A stretch of 64,000 nt of DNA from Delphinus delphis (lineage: Eukaryota; Chordata; Mammalia; Artiodactyla; Delphinidae): NCBI RefSeq assembly GCF_949987515.2, contig NC_082694.2:13757958-13821957 (forward strand). Reading direction: 5' to 3'. Shown one piece after another: positions 55,547-64,000 of this stretch. Numbering within the stretch: position 1 is the stretch's first letter; each line of letters begins with the position of its first letter. The notes beneath the pieces are model-generated. The model was not told the origin of the DNA. It saw only the letters and a program-made list of their open reading frames with translations, and did no database searches. Made by a program: the position numbers and the translations under genes.

Positions 55547-55891
55547 ATTTAGTTTATTTTATTTATTTTTGGCTGCATTGAGTCTTCGGTGCTGTGTGCA
55601 GGCTTTCCCTAGTTGCGGCGAGCGGGGGCTACTCTTCATTGTGGTGCGCGGGCCTCTCACTGCGGTGGCTTCTTTTGTTGTGGAGCACAGGCTCCAGGTG
55701 TGTGGGCTTCAGTAGTTGTGGCATGCGGGCTCAGTAGCTGTGGCTCACGGGCTCTAGAGCACAGGCTCAGCAGTTGTGGTGCATGGGCTTAGTTGTTTCG
55801 CGGCATGTAGGATCTTCCGGGACTAGGGCTCAAACCCATGTCCCCTGCACTGGCAGGCGGATTCTTAACCACTGAGCCACCAGGGAAGCCC
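55547..55891 (-). mobile_element. CHR-1-type long SINE with TSD
   Basis: Antisense long-class copy, flanked by gtgaggtagaactttt and gtgagatagaactttt (one mismatch). Confidence 0.93.
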
Positions 55892-56229
55892 CAGTGAGAT
55901 AGAACTTTTTTGGGTGTTTATTAGCCATGTGCTTTTCCTCTTTGGTAAATTATCTATTTTACTATTTTACTGTACAGTCCTTACTGATTTTCTTATTGAT
56001 TGGAGTATCAGGCAGAGTTCTTAGATATAAACAACAGAAGTTGGTTCTGGCTAAATTAGGCAGAAATGGGATTTATTTACAGGGTATAACGCAGCTCCAA
56101 AACGGATGGGAAAACTGAAAAATTAGGTTTAGAAAATAGAACCAAGGGTACCTGACACACTGGAAATATGGCCAAGATCTAACCGTAAAATGGTCTGAAT
56201 AAGATGCTATATTGTTTTTGTTACCCTGA
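55892..56229. other. Unassigned spacer
   Basis: No gene was recognised. Confidence 0.4.
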
Positions 56230-56650
56230 ATGTCATTCCTGGCCTTACTGCCACCCACCACTGAATTCTGGATGCCGCCAGCAGAAGAACATCGTGTCTA
56301 TTTCTCCACCTCTGTGAATCTGGGCTGGCATTTTGACTCGCTTTGAGCAATATAAGTGAGAGAGACATTGTACAATGTCTGAGAAAGCCTTCCAGCTTCC
56401 ACATAAACACTCCTTCCTGGAATCCAGCCACCATGCTGTTAGGAAGCCCAAGACGGCCCAGGGAGAGTGAGCGGCCCAGGCATCTCCCAGACATTCCAGC
56501 CTCTGCCAAGCTTCCCCAGCTGCAGCCACATACAACAGCGATGAGCCATCCCCAGCAAGCTCTGCTCAATTTGCAGGACTGAGCAAATGAACGGTGGTGG
56601 TGGTTTTAAGCTACTACACCTTGAGGTGGTTTACTATGCAATAGATAGCT
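56230..56650 (+). repeat. MLT1-like LTR fragment
   Basis: tctgggctggcattttgac, then gttttaagctactacacct and gcaatagatagctggga resemble the 3' part of a diverged MaLR LTR. Open frames on both strands here are spurious. Confidence 0.5.
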
Positions 56651-57355
56651 GGGATGCTGCCTTAAGGTTCAAGCCTTGGGCAGGGGCAGCCCACTGATCA
56701 AGCCTCAGTCCATGCCCTAGGAGCCAGGGAGTAGGAAGAATAGACATTTCAGCTGTGGTAGAAAGGGCAAGACATGCCTCACATCAAGTTCCCACAGTGA
56801 GGAATTCCCCAGATATATATAGGGGGTTCAGATGCTGGAGAAGGGGGAAAAAAAAAATCTGCTAAACTCAGTACGTGCCTTTTATCTGCCTCTGCATATC
56901 TGCCTTTTATATATTGATCTTCCTCTACATTGATGATTGTGTCTCCTTCCCAAGAATCCTATTTCTTACTTCCACTTTATATCTCATCGTGTTTGGGGGG
57001 TTCCTAAACAATGGATCATTTTAACGGAAACACTTTGAAGGTAACTGGATTTAGGAAGCGCCAAAGTTCCTGCCCCCAGGGTAACTAGTGACGCTCAGAA
57101 AAAGTACCCACATGATATAGACCATTTCCTGGCATCTTGTACAACCCAGACTTGCTGTGTCCTGAAACTGTAAAGAAAACATTCTACCAGCCTTTAAAAA
57201 AAAAAACACAAAGTCTTCAAATAAACTGGGAAGCCCTTCTGAACATTTTCTATAGACTCATCACTGATTTCTCCGGCCCAGACTCTGCCTTGTTCATCCC
57301 ACCCTCCTCCCTGCCGCCAGCAATGACGGACCCTAAGTCTCCGCTGCCTAAATCC
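56651..57355. other. Unassigned spacer
   Basis: Nothing recognised. Confidence 0.35.
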
Positions 57356-57640
57356 CCCACTGTCAGAATTAAGACCATAGTCCACTGCTGTGGTGAACAT
57401 GGCCCTTCAGTAAGTGGTTTCTGCCTTCCCTTCTCTCAGCTCCTCCCCAAAGCCACCATCACCTGTCACCCATACAGAGCTCCTCGAGTTTATCCGTACC
57501 CACCAGGTCCTCACTAACCCTTGCCTTTGCACATTCTGTTCCCCCTCCATGGAATGCTTCTTTCCACTCTTCCCCCACCCACCACTGCCTACCTGGTGGT
57601 CTTTTACTCTTCCTTCAAGATTCAGCAGCTAGAACAACCA
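57356..57640. repeat. L2-like ancient repeat
   Basis: cctttgcacattctgttcc, ccatggaatgcttctttcc and ttcaagattcagcagctag resemble the common L2 3' region. Strand and ends are unsure. Confidence 0.5.
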
Positions 57641-57759
57641 CTTTAAAAAGTCACTAAAATATAAACAGTAAAAAAGAAAACAGAAAACAGAGGAATTAGA
57701 ACAGTAGGCTTTAAAATTTATTTAAATCGAAAGAAGGAAGTACAAACAGACAAGGAGAT

Positions 57760-58620
57760 AACAAAAAACATACATTCACACAAAAACTTGTACATCACTG
57801 TTCACAGCAGCATTACTCATAAAAAGTGGAAACAACCCAAGTGTCTATCAACTGACGAATAAATTAAATGTGGCATATTCATACAAGAGTGTTCAGCATA
57901 AAAAAGAATGAAGTATCAATACACGCTCTAAGAATGAACAAGAACTGAAAACGTTATGCTAAATAAGACACAATGAGATCATATATTGTATGACTCCATT
58001 TATATGAAATTACAGAAGAGGCAAATCTATAGAGACAAGAAGTGAATTCATGGGACTTCCCTGGTGGTGCAGTGGTTAAGAACCCACCTGCTAATGCAAG
58101 GGGACGTGGGTTTGAGCCCTGGTCTGGGAAGATTCCACATGCCGTGGAGCAACTAAGCCCGTGCACCACAACTACTGAGCCTGCACTCTAGAACCCATGA
58201 GCCACAACTACTGAGCCGGCGTGACACAACTACTGAAGCCCACGCACCTAGAGGCCGTGTTCTGCAACGGGAGAAGCCACCGCAACGAGAAGCGCACGCA
58301 CCACAACGAAGAGTAGCCCCCGCTCGCCGCAACTAGAAAGCCCACACGCAACGAAGACCCAATGCAGCCAAAAATAAATAAATAATTTTGAAAAAAGAGG
58401 TGAATTCATGGTTGCCTGGGACTGGGGGGTGTGGGTGGGAGGCACTGAGGGGAAACAGGGAGTTGCTGCTAATGGACAAGGGGTTTCTCTTTGGGTTGCT
58501 GGAAATGTTCTAGAATTGTAGCGACAGCTACACAACTCTCTGAATATACTACAAACTGAACTGTACACGTTAAGTGGGTGAATTGTATGGTATGTGAATT
58601 ATATCTCAATAGAGCTGAAA
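57760..58620 (+). repeat. Old L1M 3' end split by a SINE
   Basis: Sense L1M (acaacccaagtgtctatca) continues after the SINE to gtatggtatgtgaattata. The SINE at 58053-58395 landed inside it. Confidence 0.7.
58053..58395 (+). mobile_element. CHR-1-type long SINE with TSD
   Basis: gggacttccctggtggtgc to ccaaaaataaataaataat. gtgaattcatgg flanks it on both sides. Confidence 0.92.
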
Positions 58621-59340
58621 AAAATTTTTTAAAGATACAACTAAATGACCACCTAGCCTACGAGGCTTTCCCTGACTTTCCCGAGCAGAACACACACATA
58701 TACTCACACACCTCGATAGTCCTACGTGGTACTTCACAGGGGCACCTAAAATTATTGTAACAATGTTTTCTTTCAGCAAATTCCAGAACAAAAGTTGGCA
58801 AGCCATTTTAAGAAAAATTTTATTATGGAAAATATCACACATCCAAAAGCAGAGAGCAGTGAACCCCATGTACCTATGACTCAGTTCATTGTTTCCCCAT
58901 CCTATGCGCCCCCTAATTATTTTCAGCAAGCTATTTTTGCACGTCCCAATGCTCTTCATTGTGAGGCCCACGGAATCTAGAAAATATAAGCCCACAGCAG
59001 TCTAATGAGAATAAAACATTCGAGTGCTTTACGTGACAATAAGTGCTCTAGGCACTTGGCATGAATTAATTCATTTGATCCTCAAAATTACCCTAAAAGG
59101 TAACATTTTTATAGCCATTTTACACTGAGGAAATCAAGGCTTATGAGTGAGATAACTTATCCAAAAGTTAGTAAGTGCAAGAATGGAATTCCAAACCAAG
59201 GTTACTATCTTAATCATACTTACCTCTCTCAGCAAAAACAGTATACCTCAACTAAAATATTTAACTCAGAAGCTGAAGGAATGGTATTCTCTTTCCTGGA
59301 GTTAAGGCCACTTATAAGGTCAAAAAAGTCATCTGCTTGA
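58621..59340. other. Spacer with a MIR fragment
   Basis: A MIR-like piece at 59020-59190 (gttttacactgaggaaat-type core). No gene was seen. Confidence 0.45.
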
Positions 59341-59530
59341 TGGGAATTCCCTGGTGGTCCAGTGGGTAGGACTCCACACTCCTAATACAGGAGGCCCGGG
59401 TTCGATCCCTGATAGGGGAACTAGATCCCACTTGCATGCACAACCGAGAGTCAACATGCCGCAACTAAGACCCAGCACAACCCAGATAGATAGATAGACA
59501 GATAGATAAAGAGATGCCAAAAAAAAAAAT
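59341..59530 (+). mobile_element. Short CHR-type SINE with GATA tail
   Basis: gggaattccctggtggtcc, B box ggttcgatccc, then a (gata)n stretch at 59484-59508 and a short A-run. Confidence 0.85.
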
Positions 59531-61339
59531 TGGGGCAACTGAGTGGAGCCCCTGGGGCGCCCTCTATTTGACTCAATGCTCTGTGGGCTTTAAAAAAAAT
59601 CTAGGGCCACAGGAGAACCCAGGCTTACTCCTGTGAATCAAAGGAGGCTTTAAAAAGCCAGAACAAGGACAACACCAGAGCTCCACTTGAATTCTAGAAC
59701 CTTGTTCCCCAATCCTATAGTCACTATTGAGAACCTGAAATGTGCCTAGTCCAAAATGAGATGTACCGAAGTAAAACATATATGATATTTTGAAGACTTA
59801 GTAAAAAAAAAGAATGTAAAGTATCAACTATGTGTTAAAATAGTAATATTTTGGATTTGCTGGGTTAAATATTTTATTAAAATTAATTTGTCCTGTTTGG
59901 GGGTTTTTTGTTTTTTTTTAACCTTTTTAGCGTGGCTACTAGGACATTGAAAATAGCATATATGTGTCTCACATTTCCACTGGGCAGTGCTGTTCTCGAC
60001 CATACCTGTACTGCCCTGGGTGCCAGCTCCCTGCGGGCTCTCGCCTTGTGAATGCTTCCACAAGTTCACAAAGAAACAGGAGGCAGCACCACTGGCACAG
60101 GAACATGGGCCAAGCAGAGCTAAACTCAGATCAGAGCTCTAATCTGAATTGAACTCATCAGAGACTGGAGACTGGCCTAACACTCCAGTAAGAACAGCTT
60201 CTGAAATAAAATGAGGATGCGTGCCACTCTCCTATTTGCAACTCAGGTTGGAACACCCTTGAATCTGGGAAGTCCCTCCAATGTGTTTCTGTCATCAGGG
60301 AGACATTTGGGGGTCTTATTGCCCATGGGCTGAAGCTGATAGAGATGCAGGCAGCCAGGGCTTCCATTCCCAGAGAAGCTGCTTCCTCTCCCACCTTGCT
60401 GCCGAGCAGAGATGTTCTCAGTGATGGAGTTTCAACACTGAATCAGGCTGCATAATGCATTGTCCACAGAACCCTGGGGGGGCCTTTGCAGGGAAGACCT
60501 TTCCCTTCCCCTCTGGATTCCACCTTACCACACTGCCCTCATTAACCATCACATTTCCATCCCTCTCAAAGCATCATGAAAGACGTTTATTTGCAGAGGT
60601 CAACTTGGGCACATTTGAATGCGAGGCTATATTGGAGTGTTTTGCTGTCCTGCAATACAAGCTGGTTACTAAAAAAGCAAAGGCACTGAACCTGTGTCAA
60701 AAACATCATCTGATCACTGGGTTAGTGGAGAGTGAAGGCTGATGCAATCCTAAATCTGGCTGCATCCGCTGCTAGGTGGGACAGGAAGCGAGCAAACTTC
60801 ATGGCACCAACGAAGTCTTTGAAGGCTAGAGTCACATCATAGGGTATCTGTGGCCTGACTCTTCCATCCCAGTGCCCAGGACACTGAAAGTACTCAGTAC
60901 CTGTTAACCAAAGGGAAGGGAAGAGTAGCTCATAGAACACTCAGGTCTCCAGATCCTGGGGTCAGAAGATCCTGGGGAAGAGAAATGCAGCCCCTGACAG
61001 CTGGGAACTGGCCAGGCTCTAGAGCCCAGTCTTGGTGTCGCTAAGAGCTGGCCTGGCACCCCACAGCAAGGCTGCTGTGTTCTCCTGTGCATCATAAACA
61101 ACATCACAGAACACCATCAGACAAAGCCACTGTGACTGTGAGGACAAACACGAGATGACTCCGTAATCATTTCATGTCTCCATAAAAGAGACAACGAAGG
61201 AACGTCATCCAAACCACAAACAGGACCAGACAGCCCCTCCCCTGGCTATTGAGTGACTGCTGCCGATCCCAACTTTAGCCTCACTCCGTTCTTCTTACCT
61301 TCACAGTAAAAATTAAGACGCCCGATCACAGAATTCTCC
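59531..61339. other. Unassigned spacer
   Basis: No gene or firm repeat was recognised. A weak CTCF-like core on the minus strand lies at 59556-59570 (gcgccctctatttg). Confidence 0.4.
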
Positions 61340-61546
61340 TTTTTTTTTTTTTTTGCGGTACGCGGGCCTCTCACTGTTGTGGCCTCTCCCGTTGCGGAGC
61401 ACAGGCTCCAGACGCGCAGGCTCAGCGGCCATGGCTCACGGGACCAGCCGCTCCGCGGCAGGTGGGATCTTCCCGGACCGGGGCACGAACCTGTGTCCCC
61501 TGCATCGGCAGGCGGACTCTGAACCACTGCGCCACCAGGGAAGCCC
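61340..61546 (-). mobile_element. CHR-2-type SINE
   Basis: Full-length reverse copy, T-run of 15 to ccaccagggaagccc. Flanks ttctcct/ctctcct. Confidence 0.92.
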
Positions 61547-64000
61547 TCTCCTGCTTCTTGATGACATCCATTCCAGTACAAAGCCCTCCCCCAAAGCCCC
61601 AGGCATAAGCCTAAATCCTCTAAGTCCTAACACCCTTGGACAGACTCCCCATGGCATGTGACATCCTTCACTCAATGGGTCAATAAAACCAATTTTGTTC
61701 AACTACACGTTCTGAAGAGTCTTTGGCTACAGGGAACTGACAACCCTTAGCCATAAACATCCTCCCCAGGCTAGCAGTGCCTATGGTTGCCACTGTGCGT
61801 ATATCTTGGAAAGGGGAGAAAGGAAACAAGCATGGGAGGAGAGAAAATCAGTGATGGCATTAAGGACCAGCTCCTACAAGGGCCTTCCCACAGCCGACCC
61901 TAGGTTGTACAATGTCCTGCTCCTTTCTCCCGTTAAAAGAAAGCTCATTAGAGAACAGAAATTTATTAATAGTATAGGATTACCCATGAGTCTATACACA
62001 TACAGACATACACAATAAACCATTCACTAACTTCAGTACTTTAACAAATTACAAATTACTTGTGATTCAAGTTACAAATGATGGATACAACAATTAAGAA
62101 CACCAACCCTTCAGAGTCCTACAACCACCTGCAACTATGAGCCAGAAAAGCCTGGCCTGCTTTCCAGTGTATGACCTGAACAAGTTACTTAAACTGAGCC
62201 CGTTTCCCACTCCGCCAATGAAAAGAACAGACACCACCAAGTTGCTGTGAGACAACAGGCCAAAGGCCCAGGTCAGCACCTGCACACAGTGAGGACAGGT
62301 AGGGCTCTGTCACCAGTCTCACCTGATAACTTTTCCTACCTCGTGGCCCCTCCTCCTTACCGTGCTGACAATTCCTCTGTCAATCTGTCTCGCCCCAAAG
62401 GCTGGAAGCAGCTGGAGCACAGGAGGTGTCTCGTCTCTGTCCCCACCCTCCCCCGCCCGGGCCCCCAACTACTCCCCACTAAGAACTGGCACGTGATGGG
62501 GACTTGATTGAAAAACACTTGATGATTGAAGAGTATCAAAACTTGATGAGCTCTAGCTGAAACCAAAGTAGAATCGATCTGATTCAAATCCAAGTGATTG
62601 TTTTTCCCCTTTGATGTCTCCCAGAAAGGCGGCAGCTTAACTTGGTTATAAACTTTTCCCAAACACCGGACTTGCAGCTTGCCCTGTGCCCCTCCAACGG
62701 ATCACAAGCCTGCAAATTGTGTCCATCCAACAAGATCACATTTACTAACAACTTTATTGAAGAAACTTTAATCAAAATTGACCTCTAGAACAAACTGCTG
62801 TATGCGTACCTGAAGCACAGCAGGTGTTTTTTTCTTCTTCACGAGAAGAAAAACCTCACATTCACACTTAAGGGAACTGCAGTTGGGTCACAGGTGTGAA
62901 GGTGTATGAAAGTCTCTGAGGATTTACACGTACTGTGGAGCGTGCAGGCGTTTTTCAGAAGCCCAGTTTAACTTTGTTTATCTTTATGCCTTTATCTTTA
63001 TGCCTTTATCTTTATGAATTTAATCCAAGAGCTTTAAAGGATCATTCCAAAAATCAGTTCTATCAAAAGTTTTCTCAGCTAAGACCTAGTGCCCATTTTG
63101 TGCAAAAATTACCTATCACCCAGACCAAAAGAGTCTTGGAGAAAAATAAAGCGCTCCTAACAATAGGTCTCCTAACAATGTGTGAGGCAACTATTTTTAA
63201 TCAGCACCTTAAGAGTAAAGAAGAGAAGGAATTCAGCAAAGAAAGCCTCGTCAGTGCTCAGTCCTGATTGATTGACTTTTTTCCTGCAACTTGATTTCGC
63301 AGGAATTCCAATGCCACTAAGTTTGGCAGCTATAATCCAAGCTTCAGAACAGAGGTCAAGGCGAGTGAAATGACTGTCTAAGGATCGTGCGAAGTCAGCA
63401 CATGGCGGGGGGGGATCAGGGCTCTCCGCACAAACACCTTTGCAACAGGATGGATTCCCGAGTCCCATCTAGAATCATCACTGAGCTGATCACAGCCTTT
63501 CCGTTCCCATCGGAGGCTTTCTGGACGGTTCACTGCTCGTTAGGCACACTGCGAAGATTACAGACCGGGAGAACACAGAGAAAAGTCAGGTTACCCACTT
63601 TACTGCTTTTCAGCTTCCAGGATCGAAAGTCTGACCGGTGTGAAACTTGGGGATAATTTGTGACTTTTGTTCAGCTGTGTCATCCTCTATTAATAAAGAA
63701 AACTAATGTCTTATTTGACAGAGGTCTCTGGAATAAAACTGACATCAAGCTCTCTCAGAAATAAAGGTAATATTTGTCTACTCTTTGGCTCAAGATTGCT
63801 TGAGTGAATTCTACCCCTTATCAAAGATCCGATGTAAAGTGGGTGAGCAAAACTGATTCCTATTTTACTGCAAAACTGACAAAAATTCTATAGTAAAGAC
63901 AAACAGTCAAAACGGCACCATACTGTTTTATTTCAACCTTCAAACAATATAAAGAGGTAACAACTTCTGATGCCGAACCATGCAAATAACAATAAAGAAA
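61547..64000. other. Unassigned right end of the window
   Basis: No exon, promoter or RNA gene was recognised. The neighbouring gene in other mammals (RPIA) was looked for and not seen. A 12-bp tandem repeat (ctttatgccttt-type, three copies) lies at 62978-63016. MIR-like sequence lies near 62100-62220. Confidence 0.4.

Noticed and set aside
59556..59570. Third reverse CTCF site
   Set aside because: The core AGAGGGCGC is present but the 5' CCA part is AAA. Too weak to list as a site.
61547..64000. First exons of RPIA at the right edge
   Set aside because: RPIA lies beyond IGKC in other mammals, but no ribose-5-phosphate isomerase motif or CpG-island promoter was seen, so it is presumably outside the window.

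Overview
This window is mammalian chromosomal DNA that carries the J-proximal and constant end of the immunoglobulin kappa light-chain locus (IGK), all on the + strand. The host is very probably a cetacean. About a dozen tRNA-derived SINEs are CHR-type elements whose consensus I recognise from whale and dolphin genomes, no ruminant BovB or Bov-A repeats were seen, and the constant domain is artiodactyl-like (it starts R-S-D-A-R-P-S, close to the pig form). The species call rests on recognition, not on a search.

Layout. 1-10 kb: repeats, including a 5' piece of L1 with a broken ORF1. 10.1-10.8 kb: a Vkappa3-like gene with octamer, leader, V exon and a good 12-RSS, but one missing base in framework 1. 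13.2-14.5 kb: a wrecked Vkappa5-2-like gene. 15.2 kb: a strong CTCF-like motif. 24.6-25.7 kb: four Jkappa segments, of which only the third has every required part. 26.5-26.7 kb: a GC-rich dyad-symmetric block ending beside an isolated CACAGTG, the presumed intronic recombination signal. 26.7-27.9 kb: AT-rich, MAR-like DNA. 27.9-28.1 kb: the intronic enhancer iEkappa (kappaB, E1, E2 and E3 boxes). 28.70-29.03 kb: an intact IGKC exon and its polyadenylation signal. 38.85-39.1 kb: the 3' kappa enhancer. About 47.2-47.5 kb: a candidate distal enhancer (Ed). 53.38-53.6 kb: the kappa-deleting element (Kde), 24.7 kb downstream of IGKC. 54.35 kb: a CTCF-like motif in the opposite orientation. The remainder is unique spacer and interspersed repeats.

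How it works together. In a B-cell precursor a V gene's 12-RSS would join the 23-RSS of a J, the J would be spliced to IGKC, and iEkappa, 3'Ekappa and possibly Ed would drive germline transcription, recombination and expression. If kappa fails, Kde can join the intronic heptamer and delete IGKC, which shifts the cell to lambda. Here the deletion and enhancer parts look well preserved. The coding repertoire looks eroded: neither V is intact and three of the four J segments have lesions. Any functional V genes would have to lie upstream of this window.

No other protein-coding gene, RNA gene or CRISPR array is supported. Most long open frames lie inside SINE or L1 sequence. Homology statements to human, mouse or pig IGK come from memory and were not aligned by software.
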